Source: CAZPAN01 sp964428485 (GTDB taxonomy: Bacteria; Actinomycetota; Coriobacteriia; Coriobacteriales; CADBOM01). From it: a stretch of DNA of 17,426 nucleotides. The notes under the pieces were generated by a model. The model was not told the DNA's origin, did no database searches, and saw nothing but the letters and a program-made list of their open reading frames with translations. Position numbers and translations under genes: made by a program. Of this stretch, positions 6,411-12,989 are shown in pieces (position 1 is the first letter of the stretch; the number at the start of each line of letters is the position of its first letter). Where the stretch lies: NCBI GenBank assembly GCA_964428485.1, contig CAYRYP010000028.1:1-17426 (forward strand). Direction: 5' to 3'.

Positions 6411-8179
6411 GCGTCACTATCGACGGCAGACAGGTGGAGGTGGAGGAGCACACCTCTATACTCAAGGCCGCCAGGGCCGCCGGAATCGACATCCCCACGC
6501 TCTGCTACCTCGAGGGGATCAACGAGATCGGCGCATGCAGGGTGTGCGTCGTGGAGATAGAGGGGATCGAGCAGCTCGCCGCAGCATGCAACAACGAGGT
6601 CACCGACGGCATGGTCGTGCACACCAACAGCCCGAAGGTGAGGGAGGCCCGCAAGACCAACGTCGAGCTCATCCTCTCCCAGCACAACGTCTCGTGCACC
6701 AACTGCGTGCGCGGTGGCAACTGCGCGCTGCAGAAGGTCTCCAATGAGCTGGGGCTTTTCGAGCAGCCTTACGAGAAGATGCTGCCCCGCAACCGTTCGC
6801 ACTCAGACTTCCCGCTGGTGCGCTTCGAAGACAAGTGCATCAAGTGCCTGCGCTGCGTACAGGTGTGCGAGAAGGTGCAGCAGGTGCACATCTGGGACTT
6901 CATCAACCATGCCGCCCACACGACCATCGGGGTCAGCGGCGGCATGTCCCTCAACGAGACCAACTGTGCGCTCTGCGGACAATGCATCACCCACTGCCCG
7001 GTTGGCGCGCTCAGGGGCTACGACGACACCGACAAGTTCTTCGACGCCCTGGCCGATCCGGACAAGGTCGTGGTGGTGCAGATCGCACCGGCGGTTCGCG
7101 CCGCATGGGGCGAGTCGCTGGGCCTGCCGCGCTCTAAAGCCACAGTCAAAAGACTCGTCGCTGCGCTTCGCAGAATGGGTGCCGACTACATCTTCGACAC
7201 CGTATTCACCGCCGACCTCACGATCATGGAGGAGGGTAGCGAGTTTTTGGAGCGCATGGCCAACCGCGATGATTACAGCTGGCCTATGTTCACCTCGTGT
7301 TGCCCAGGCTGGGTGCGCTTCATCAAGGGTCACTACCCCGATATGGTCGACAACCTCTCTACCGCCAAGTCGCCGCAACAGATGTTCGGCGCCATAACAA
7401 AGAGCTACTACGCGGAGCTGATGGATATCGACCCGGACAAAATCTTCTCGGTCTCCATCATGCCCTGCATCGCGAAGAAGGCGGAGTGCAAGATCCCGGT
7501 CATGAACGATGCCGGACATGGCCCAGATGTCGACATTGTGCTCACCACACGCGAGGTGGACAGGATGATCCGCTCCGAGCATATGGTGCCCGAGCAGCTC
7601 GAGGAGGAAGAGTTCGACAGCCCGCTTGGAGTGGGCACCGGAGCTGGTGTGATCTTCGGCGCCACAGGTGGCGTCATGGAGGCCGCGCTTCGAAGCGCCT
7701 ACTACCTCGCCATGGGGGAGAACCCCGACCCCGACACCTTCAAGGATGTCAGGGGCCTGCGCGGCTGGAAGGAAGCCACCTTCATGCTCGGCGAGACCCC
7801 GGTGCGAGTGGCCGTGGCCAGCGGACTCGGGAACACTCGCAACCTCCTGGAGGCGATTCGCAAGGGCGAGGTGGAATACGATTTCGTCGAGATCATGGCG
7901 TGCCCCGGCGGATGCGCCGGCGGCGGCGGCCAACCCATCTCGGAGGGCAAAGAGCTCGCCGGAGCGCGCGGACAGGTGCTCTACGGCCTGGACAAAATCT
8001 CCGACATCAGGTTCTCCCATGAGAACCCCTCCGTCCAGAAGTGTTACGAGAACTTCCTGGGAGAGCCTCTCTCGCACAAGTCCCACAAACTGCTGCATAC
8101 CGACCAGCACGCCTGGAAGATGCCGTACGAGGAGGAACTTGCAGAGAGCGCCATGTTCGACACCGACGGCTGGGATTGA
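6404..8179 (+). CDS. [FeFe]-hydrogenase catalytic subunit
   Basis: 591 residues with every iron-sulfur site of a CpI-type enzyme. The N-terminal [2Fe-2S] domain has Cys 34, 45, 48, 62. The His-Cys3 cluster has His94, Cys98, Cys101, Cys107. Two [4Fe-4S] clusters follow (Cys 145/148/151/155 and 188/191/194/198). The H-cluster domain carries TSCCPGW (297-303), MPCIAKKAE (353-361) and EIMACPGGCAGGGGQP (about 497-511), so it should be active if matured. It reduces protons or oxidises H2 in the cytoplasm, with no signal peptide. The start is the ATG at 6404 with a perfect GGAGG (6391-6395). It overlaps the stop of the upstream flavoprotein gene by 7 nt, indicating translational coupling. HydE/F/G maturases are not in the window. 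The gene context resembles HydDB group A2 (glutamate-synthase-linked). Confidence 0.95.
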   Translation: MVSVTIDGRQVEVEEHTSILKAARAAGIDIPTLCYLEGINEIGACRVCVVEIEGIEQLAAACNNEVTDGMVVHTNSPKVREARKTNVELILSQHNVSCTNCVRGGNCALQKVSNELGLFEQPYEKMLPRNRSHSDFPLVRFEDKCIKCLRCVQVCEKVQQVHIWDFINHAAHTTIGVSGGMSLNETNCALCGQCITHCPVGALRGYDDTDKFFDALADPDKVVVVQIAPAVRAAWGESLGLPRSKATVKRLVAALRRMGADYIFDTVFTADLTIMEEGSEFLERMANRDDYSWPMFTSCCPGWVRFIKGHYPDMVDNLSTAKSPQQMFGAITKSYYAELMDIDPDKIFSVSIMPCIAKKAECKIPVMNDAGHGPDVDIVLTTREVDRMIRSEHMVPEQLEEEEFDSPLGVGTGAGVIFGATGGVMEAALRSAYYLAMGENPDPDTFKDVRGLRGWKEATFMLGETPVRVAVASGLGNTRNLLEAIRKGEVEYDFVEIMACPGGCAGGGGQPISEGKELAGARGQVLYGLDKISDIRFSHENPSVQKCYENFLGEPLSHKSHKLLHTDQHAWKMPYEEELAESAMFDTDGWD

Positions 8180-8221
8180 TTCTACTTATATTTAGCTTAG
8201 CGGCTAACGTATAGAGTCTAT

Positions 8222-8260
8222 CGGGCCCGCGACCTCTAAAGATCGCGGGCCCGTTCTTAT
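8222..8260 (+). terminator. Rho-independent terminator of the hydrogenase operon
   Basis: A perfect 11-bp stem, CGGGCCCGCGA (8222-8232) with TCGCGGGCCCG (8243-8253), has a 10-nt loop and is followed by TTCTTAT. It lies 43 nt after the hydrogenase stop and faces the converging dnaB gene. The minus-strand flank is not T-rich, so it probably works only for the hydrogenase operon. Confidence 0.85.
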
Positions 8261-8347
8261 CTAGGTGAAAACTATGACTGAAGTCCTGGTGTCCTGCGTG
8301 GACGAGCTGGGATAGGCTTGACGCGACAGACCTAGGTACAGTGCGGC

Positions 8348-8362
8348 CTCGCGTGACGCGAG
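8348..8362 (-). terminator. Small hairpin just after dnaB
   Basis: CTCGCG and CGCGAG pair around a 3-nt loop immediately downstream of the dnaB stop. There is no T-run after it on the minus strand, so it may be only an mRNA 3'-end stabiliser or a weak terminator. Confidence 0.25.
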
Positions 8363-8363
8363 C

Positions 8364-9824
8364 CTACTGGTCCTCGTCGAAACGGGGGTCGTACTCATCC
8401 GGGCCGCGATAGAGCTCGTCGAAGCGCGTGTACTCGGCATTGTAAGCGAGCTCGGCAAGGCCGGTCGGCCCGTTGCGGTGCTTCTCCACGATGATCCTGG
8501 CCACGCCTTTGTCGGGCCGTTTCTCCTTCTCGGCCTCCTCATCGTTCATCGAACGGTCGATGAACATGACGATGTCGGCATCCTGCTCGATGGAGCCAGA
8601 CTCCCTCAGGTCGGAGAGCTGCGGACGCTTGTCGGGGCGCGAATCGAACTCGCGCCTCATCTGCGAGAGCGCGATGATGGGAACGTTGAGTTCCTTGGCG
8701 AGCATCTTGAGGCCCCTGGTGATATCAGCGATCTCGAGATGCCTCTCCTTGTGGTAGCCATGGGACTGCATCAGCTGCAGGTAGTCCACCACGATCAGGC
8801 CCTCCTCGGCGTTGTGGAGCTGCCTTCTGGCCTTCGCGCGGAGCTCCATGATCGACAGTCCCGATGTGTCGTCGATAGCGAAGTTGAGCTCCTCGAGGTT
8901 GGAGCACGCCCTGATAAGCTGCTGCCAATCCGCCGAGGTTAACGATCCGCTGCGCATCTTTTTGAGATTGACCCTAGCCTCGGCGCACATGATCCTCTGG
9001 ATAAGCTGGATTGCGGGCATCTCCAAGCTGAAAAAGGCAACGGCGGTGCCATGCTTGGCGGCGTTGGTGGCAACATTGAGCGCAAATGCGGTTTTGCCGA
9101 CGCCGGGACGGGCGGCCAGCACGATCAGGTCGCCGCCGCGAAGACCCGAAAAGATCCTGTCCACGCTCTCGAACCCGGTGGGCACACCCTGGAGGTGTCT
9201 CTTGTTCTTCGCAAGCTCGTCTATGAGAGTCATCGACTCGTTCAGGAGTTCCGAGATGGTTCGAAACGACGATCTGATCTCCTTGTTGGTGACGTCGAAG
9301 ACGAGCTTCTCAGCCTGCTCGACTATCGCCTCGGTATCGTCCGGGGCATCGTAGCTGAGAGCCTTGATACGGGTCGCAGCGGTTATGAGGCTCCTGAGCA
9401 GCGCCTCCCTGTTGACGATCTGGGCATGGTAGCGCCAGTTGGCGAGAGCGAAGGAGTTGTTGGCGAGCTCGGCTATGTAGGCGACCCCACCGATCGCCTC
9501 GAGGTCTCCCCTCGCTTTGAGCTTGTCGGCCAACGAGATCTGATCCACGGGCTGACTCAGGGAGTGCATCTCGTAGATGGCCTCGAAGATCTTCTGGTGC
9601 GAAGGCCTGTAGAAGGCCTCAGCCTTTATCTCCAGAAACGCGTCGTCCAAGACATTCTCGGGGTCGAGTATCATCGCAGCGAGGACAGCCTTCTCGGCCT
9701 CGATGTTATGGGGGACGGTCCTCTCGCGATAGGAGTTTCCAGCTGAACCAAGAGCGCCCGCCGTGCTCTCCCCCTGGTAGTACCCGTCGTATGCCATTGC
9801 TTCAGCCATCACTCCATTGGGCAT
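8364..9824 (-). CDS. dnaB: Replicative DNA helicase DnaB
   Basis: This is the hexameric 5'-3' helicase of the replication fork, 486 residues. The N-terminal domain begins around VPHNIEAEKAVLAAM (residues about 37-51) after a roughly 35-residue leader rich in Gly, Ala and Tyr. The RecA-like ATPase domain has Walker A RPGVGKT (240-246) and Walker B LIVVDYLQL (about 343-351), then LSQMRREFDSR and DLRESGSIEQDADIVMF, all DnaB signatures. The start chosen is the ATG at 9822-9824, with GGAG 8 nt upstream; a TTG at 9861-9863 would add 13 residues. No intein is seen. It converges on the hydrogenase operon. Its upstream region holds DnaA-box-like sites and is shared with a divergent HAD gene. Confidence 0.96.
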   Translation of the reverse strand: MPNGVMAEAMAYDGYYQGESTAGALGSAGNSYRERTVPHNIEAEKAVLAAMILDPENVLDDAFLEIKAEAFYRPSHQKIFEAIYEMHSLSQPVDQISLADKLKARGDLEAIGGVAYIAELANNSFALANWRYHAQIVNREALLRSLITAATRIKALSYDAPDDTEAIVEQAEKLVFDVTNKEIRSSFRTISELLNESMTLIDELAKNKRHLQGVPTGFESVDRIFSGLRGGDLIVLAARPGVGKTAFALNVATNAAKHGTAVAFFSLEMPAIQLIQRIMCAEARVNLKKMRSGSLTSADWQQLIRACSNLEELNFAIDDTSGLSIMELRAKARRQLHNAEEGLIVVDYLQLMQSHGYHKERHLEIADITRGLKMLAKELNVPIIALSQMRREFDSRPDKRPQLSDLRESGSIEQDADIVMFIDRSMNDEEAEKEKRPDKGVARIIVEKHRNGPTGLAELAYNAEYTRFDELYRGPDEYDPRFDEDQ

Positions 9825-10016
9825 TTCTTGCGCTCCGTATCTCTGCCAGAGGTCCGCTCCCAAATCAAAGGGAACCTCATGGTAGCAAAATCAAAAGTCG
9901 AGCGCTGTCCCATATTTGGGGCAAGATTTTTCCGACAAGAAGTTGTTAACTGATGTTCACATCTTCCACCAGACCCCTGTGAGAAAGTCGTGCCTAGATT
10001 ATTCGGACCCATCGTT

Positions 10017-10068
10017 TTGTCCACAGTTTTCACAAATCGGGGCTTGGAAACTGTCGTGCTTTTCCACA
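10017..10068 (+). promoter_or_regulatory. Two DnaA-box-like sites
   Basis: TTGTCCACA at 10017-10025 is identical to the actinobacterial (Streptomyces-type) DnaA box. TTTTCCACA at 10060-10068 differs at one position. They are direct repeats 43 bp apart (about four helical turns) and share TCCACAGTTTT. Weaker 7/9 matches to TTATNCACA occur at 9953-9961 (plus strand) and 9978-9986 (minus strand). An A/T-rich run, about 10069-10115, follows the second box. DnaA control of dnaB, DnaA titration, or an origin-like element are all possible. Confidence 0.55.
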
Positions 10069-10147
10069 GTTTTGAAATATTTTTCCTTTTTCGTTTACCG
10101 ACGATTTTACAAGGGCTAGACGTCCTTCCTGCCGCCGCATGACATGA

Positions 10148-10213
10148 TTTGGAAGTAGTTTGGAACCGGTTTGGCTCTTGTTTGGAACCGGTTTCGATTC
10201 TGTTTAGATCAGC
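10148..10213 (+). repeat. Array of six 11-bp direct repeats upstream of the HAD gene
   Basis: In exact 11-bp register the plus strand reads TTTGGAAGTAG, TTTGGAACCGG, TTTGGCTCTTG, TTTGGAACCGG, TTTCGATTCTG, TTTAGATCAGC. Four units keep TTTGG, and two are identical. The array ends one base before the HAD Shine-Dalgarno. One unit per helical turn suggests side-by-side binding of a regulator on one DNA face. Tandem 11-bp units are typical of OmpR/PhoB-family response regulators. A related array lies at 14149-14226. Confidence 0.8.
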
Positions 10214-10226
10214 AGGAAGGACGATC

Positions 10227-10961
10227 ATGGCGGCAATGGGGGCTTCTGAGCAGACACCTTCAGACGCCAGACTTTCCCATTTTCCAGAACTCGAAGCGTT
10301 TTCGCAGGTAAAGTGCGATTTTTCCGGGGTGATCTTCGACTACGACGGCACCCTTGTTGACTCCATGTGGGTCTGGGAATCCATCGATGAGCGCTTCTGC
10401 GAGGAATACCAGCTGGTTCTGCCCGACAACTACGAGGAGATCATCACCCCGATGACGTTCGAGGAGACCGCAAGGTGGTTCTGTGATCGGCTTGACGGAG
10501 AATTAACCGTCGAGGACACGATGCGCAGGTTCGACGAACTCGCCCTGGAGGAGTACTCGGAACGTGTCATGTGCAAACCTGGTGTGAAAAACTACCTGAA
10601 AGAGCTTCGCAGGCGCGGCGTGAGCATAGCCGTGGCGACCTCGCTCTCGCGCACCCTAATCAGGGCCTCCATGGAATACAACGGAATCGCGGACTCCTTC
10701 GACGCCGTGGCCTTCTGCGACGAATGCCGCGGCAAAAGCGAGCCGGACGTCTATTTACTTGCAGCGTCGAGAATCGGTTCCTGTGCAGCGGACTGCCTGG
10801 TGTTCGAGGACATATCGGAGGGAATACTCAGTGCGCGCAGGGTGGGCATGACAACCTGCGCAGTGATCGAGCCCTACAAACATCAGAACTCGGAGGAGAT
10901 AAGATCCTTGGCTGACTTCTCGATCGAATCGTTCGAGCAGCTCTGTCTCCAAGGAAAGTAA
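10227..10961 (+). CDS. HAD-superfamily hydrolase (phosphatase/phosphoglucomutase-like)
   Basis: 244 residues. Motif I is FDYDGTLVDS with nucleophile Asp38 and acid/base Asp40. Motif II is the Ser/Thr of VATSLS (near 138), motif III is Lys170 in GKSEPD, and motif IV is VFEDISEG (Glu194, Asp195). An alpha-helical cap lies between motifs I and II (about 48-120). This layout fits subfamily I, beta-phosphoglucomutase/phosphoglycolate phosphatase-like enzymes; the substrate is unknown. About 25 residues precede the usual HAD start. The start chosen is the ATG at 10227 with AGGAAGG six nt upstream; a TTG at 10149 would run through the repeat array and is rejected. The gene is single, plus strand, set between rplI and dnaB, with its own terminator. 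The 11-bp array just upstream probably regulates it. Confidence 0.9.
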   Translation: MAAMGASEQTPSDARLSHFPELEAFSQVKCDFSGVIFDYDGTLVDSMWVWESIDERFCEEYQLVLPDNYEEIITPMTFEETARWFCDRLDGELTVEDTMRRFDELALEEYSERVMCKPGVKNYLKELRRRGVSIAVATSLSRTLIRASMEYNGIADSFDAVAFCDECRGKSEPDVYLLAASRIGSCAADCLVFEDISEGILSARRVGMTTCAVIEPYKHQNSEEIRSLADFSIESFEQLCLQGK

Positions 10962-11024
10962 GACCCCGGCGATAGGGGAAAGCCGGATCGCTGTGAAGAT
11001 GTGGCACGGCACTCCGAAAAGCAG

Positions 11025-11065
11025 ACGACCCGCAACCTAAAGCCTGTTGCGGGTCGTTCTTTTCT
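11025..11065. terminator. Bidirectional terminator between the HAD gene and rplI
   Basis: A perfect 12-bp stem, ACGACCCGCAAC (11025-11036) with GTTGCGGGTCGT (11046-11057), has a 9-nt loop. On the plus strand it is followed by TCTTTTCT. On the minus strand the stem is followed by CTGCTTTTC, so it can also end the rpsF-ssb-rpsR-rplI transcript arriving from the other side. Confidence 0.88.
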
Positions 11066-11110
11066 GCACATTTCCCTTCCCCTATGGGGTTGGAGCTGAG
11101 AGCTTGGCGG

Positions 11111-11701
11111 CTACTCGGTAGCGTCCTCCTGGGACTCCTCGGCAGCCTCTTCGGCATCGGCCTCGATGACCTCCTCGATGACCTCGTCGCTCTGCTCGGC
11201 CGCGGCCTCTGCAGCTGCGGCAGCCTCTGCTGCAGCAGCCTCGGCAGCGAGCATTTCCTCGCTCTTCACCGAGACGTTGATCTCGGCCTTGATATCACGG
11301 TAGACCGCGATGGAGGCGACATGATCGCCAGCGGTCTTGATCGGCTTGCGAAGATCGACCTTCTTGCGATCGATCTCGATGTCGAGCTGCTCCTTGATAG
11401 CGGCGGCGATCATCACAGGGGTGACGGACCCGAAGAGCTGCCCGTCCTCGCCAACCTTGGCGATGATGGTCAGACTCTTGCCGTCGAGAGCCTTCTGGAC
11501 ATCGTCGGCCGTCTTGAGGCGAGCGGCCTCACGCTTCTCGATTTTGTGCCTGCGCTGCTCGAGCTGCTTCAGATTGCCCTTGGTGGCTTTGATGGCAATC
11601 TTGTTGGGCAGTAGAAAATTGTCTGCGAAGCCCTGGGCCACGTCGATAACGTCGCCTTCGCCTCCCTTGCCCTTCAGCTCCTGCAAAAGAATTACCTTCA
11701 T
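11111..11701 (-). CDS. rplI: 50S ribosomal protein bL9 with acidic Ala/Glu-rich tail
   Basis: The first 146 residues are a normal bL9: MKVILLQELKGKGGEGDV, then GFADNFLLPNKIA, a long connecting helix around 40-75, and a C-terminal domain with LFGSVTPVMIAAAI. bL9 binds 23S rRNA near the L1 stalk and affects reading-frame maintenance. Residues about 148-196 are an added tail made almost entirely of Ala, Glu and Asp, not part of the usual ~150-residue family length. It is the last gene of rpsF-ssb-rpsR-rplI, 25 nt after rpsR, with an AAGGAG Shine-Dalgarno. The tail frame is open and shows the same base usage as the gene, so a frameshift is unlikely. Confidence 0.96.
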   Translation of the reverse strand: MKVILLQELKGKGGEGDVIDVAQGFADNFLLPNKIAIKATKGNLKQLEQRRHKIEKREAARLKTADDVQKALDGKSLTIIAKVGEDGQLFGSVTPVMIAAAIKEQLDIEIDRKKVDLRKPIKTAGDHVASIAVYRDIKAEINVSVKSEEMLAAEAAAAEAAAAAEAAAEQSDEVIEEVIEADAEEAAEESQEDATE

Positions 11702-11726
11702 GATGTTCTCCTTAGAGCTGAACCTG

Positions 11727-11990
11727 TTACGAGCGCCTCTTGCGGTCGCCGCGACCGTTGACCACAGGCACCGTGTAGGGCACCAGAGCCATGACGCGAG
11801 CGCGCTTGATGGCGTTGGCGAGATCGTGCTGATGCTGAGTGCAAGTACCAGTGACCCTCCTCGGCTTGATCTTGCCGCGATCGGTCATGTATTTGCGGAG
11901 CAGATTGACGTCCTTGTAATCGATGGCCGGGGCGTCCTTCTTGCAGAACTGGCAATACTTGCGCCTCGGCTGGCGATTGTGCTCTGCCAT
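11727..11990 (-). CDS. rpsR: 30S ribosomal protein bS18
   Basis: 87 residues with the bS18 core YKDVNLLRKYMTDRGKIKPRRVTGTCTQHQHDLANAIKRARVMALVPY (given here as a region, residues about 25-73). bS18 pairs with bS6 on the 30S platform. The N-terminal CQFC (residues about 13-16) and the later CTQH could hold a zinc ion, as in the cysteine-containing form of bS18; zinc binding is inferred. It is preceded by GGAGGG and follows ssb by about 97 nt, in the usual rpsF-ssb-rpsR order. Confidence 0.97.
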   Translation of the reverse strand: MAEHNRQPRRKYCQFCKKDAPAIDYKDVNLLRKYMTDRGKIKPRRVTGTCTQHQHDLANAIKRARVMALVPYTVPVVNGRGDRKRRS

Positions 11991-12027
11991 TGTTTCCCTC
12001 CTTCACAGTTCGTCGGCTGGCGAACCG

Positions 12028-12043
12028 GGCACCCTCTGGTGCC
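12028..12043 (-). other. Small hairpin between ssb and rpsR
   Basis: GGCACC and GGTGCC form a perfect 6-bp stem with a 4-nt loop in the 97-nt ssb-rpsR gap. No T-run follows, so it is not a terminator. It might be an mRNA processing or translational control element. Little more can be said. Confidence 0.35.
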
Positions 12044-12087
12044 ACGCGAGATTCGTTAGCTGGGTATCGTCTAGCAGGATCGGCGAT

Positions 12088-12513
12088 CTAGAACGGGATC
12101 TCCTCGTCGTACACCGAGAGATCCGGTGGCGCAGGGATCGGGCTCTGCTGCTGCTGAGCGGGCGCGGGAGCCTCATTGTTGGAGTAACGGGAACTCATAA
12201 ACTCGATTTCGTCAACGATGACCTCGAGCTTCGAGCGCTTCTGCCCGTCGCGCTCCCACTGGCTCCAGCGGAGCTTGCCCTCGATTGCAACCTTGGTCCC
12301 CTTGGAGAGGTACTTCGCTATGCCGTCGGCACGTGCGCCGAACATCGTACAATCCACGAAGTTAGGATAGTCCTCCCACTCCCCAGTCTGGGGATTCCTC
12401 CTGCGGTCGTTGACCGCCACTCCGAATCCGAGAACCGCCGTTCCACCAGCGGTCGACCTAAGCTCCGGATCGCGGGTGAGGTTTCCGCTGATCACAACCC
12501 TGTTGATGCTCAT
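12088..12513 (-). CDS. ssb: Single-stranded DNA-binding protein
   Basis: 141 residues. The OB-fold begins MSINRVVISGNLTRDPELR and runs to about residue 105, with the typical VDCTMFGARADGIAKYLSKGTKVAIEGKL block. A Gln/Pro-rich linker then leads to the acidic tip YDEEIPF, the conserved SSB tail that recruits replication and repair partners. It coats single-stranded DNA during replication, recombination and repair. It lies between rpsF and rpsR in the conserved operon, with AGGA before the ATG. Confidence 0.97.
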   Translation of the reverse strand: MSINRVVISGNLTRDPELRSTAGGTAVLGFGVAVNDRRRNPQTGEWEDYPNFVDCTMFGARADGIAKYLSKGTKVAIEGKLRWSQWERDGQKRSKLEVIVDEIEFMSSRYSNNEAPAPAQQQQSPIPAPPDLSVYDEEIPF

Positions 12514-12576
12514 TTCATCCTGCTTTCTCCAGAAAAACCAATAGTCTCCAGGCCCTAGACGGGCGTTTTCGGCAAC

Positions 12577-12870
12577 TTACTCCTCAACCTCGCGGCAGAC
12601 GATCATGTAGCGGATGACTCGATCGCTGATTCGGAGCAGTCGATCGATCTCGGAGATGGACTCTGGATTCGCCTGGAAGTTGACGAGGTAATACTCGCCT
12701 TCGGTGAGGTCCTTGATCTCATAGGCCAGCTTGCGCTTGCCCCAGTCATCGATGGACTCGATGGAACCCCCGTCTGCAGTGATGATGTCGGACACCCTGG
12801 CGCTGACCGCTGCGCGCTCCTCGTCATCGAGTGCGGGGTTAATGAAATACAGCAGTTCGTAAGCCTTCAT
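12577..12870 (-). CDS. rpsF: 30S ribosomal protein bS6
   Basis: 97 residues, starting MKAYELLYFINPALDDEERAA, with DDWGKRKLAYEIKDLTEGEYYLVNF and a C-terminal SDRVIRYMIV, all typical of bS6. It forms a heterodimer with bS18 on the 30S subunit. It is the first gene of rpsF-ssb-rpsR-rplI, with a strong GAGGAGG Shine-Dalgarno. A stable hairpin lies in its leader, and a promoter candidate is upstream. In many bacteria the bS6:bS18 complex represses this operon through a leader structure. Confidence 0.97.
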   Translation of the reverse strand: MKAYELLYFINPALDDEERAAVSARVSDIITADGGSIESIDDWGKRKLAYEIKDLTEGEYYLVNFQANPESISEIDRLLRISDRVIRYMIVCREVEE

Positions 12871-12894
12871 GTGTCACCTCCTCTGGACTAAACG

Positions 12895-12914
12895 GCCCCG
12901 GTCCTCCCCGGGGC
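12895..12914 (-). promoter_or_regulatory. Stable hairpin in the rpsF leader
   Basis: GCCCCGG pairs with CCGGGGC in a perfect 7-bp stem with a 6-nt loop, about 25 nt before the rpsF start and just upstream of its Shine-Dalgarno. bS6:bS18-binding leader RNAs are known in this position in many phyla. I cannot confirm the required CCG-containing bulge/loop pattern by eye. There is no T-run, so it is not a simple terminator. Confidence 0.4.
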
Positions 12915-12924
12915 AGGAAAGTAG

Positions 12925-12953
12925 CCTATAGAGATTACCATCGTTTATCCCAA
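12925..12953 (-). promoter_or_regulatory. Candidate rpsF operon promoter
   Basis: On the minus strand, TTGGGA (12948-12953) and TATAGG (12925-12930) are exactly 17 nt apart, each matching the sigma70 consensus at four of six positions. The implied start of transcription is about 50 nt upstream of the rpsF ATG, just before the leader hairpin. Confidence 0.45.
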
Positions 12954-12989
12954 AGATCCTGCAAAATACTTCAAGCGAGCCGGAATCCC

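Larger units (their letters stand above)
9825..10226. promoter_or_regulatory. AT-rich divergent region between dnaB and the HAD gene
   Basis: About 400 bp without a supported gene, and markedly more AT-rich than the rest of the window, especially 10010-10115. It contains two strong DnaA-box matches and an AT-rich tract next to the second box. The 11-bp direct-repeat array at 10148-10213 runs up to the HAD ribosome site. The dnaB promoter is not clear; a weak TTGTCG (minus strand, 9933-9938) with an A/T-rich stretch downstream is the best I see. Confidence 0.6.

Noticed and set aside
6803..8110. 435-codon minus-strand frame opposite the hydrogenase
   Set aside because: Long antisense frames are common in high-GC coding DNA; the hydrogenase on the other strand has every cluster motif.
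4581..8179. Calling the operon a standard trimeric electron-bifurcating HydABC hydrogenase
   Set aside because: The FMN/NADH domain of HydB and the HydC thioredoxin-like subunit are absent; the partner is a GltD fusion.
9940..10213. Claim that this is the chromosomal replication origin
   Set aside because: Only two strong DnaA boxes, no dnaA or dnaN in the window, and a related 11-bp array occurs elsewhere without DnaA boxes. Kept only as a possibility.
10149..10226. Upstream TTG start for the HAD gene
   Set aside because: It would translate the 11-bp array, which explains the repetitive residues there, and lacks a ribosome site; the ATG at 10227 has a strong one.
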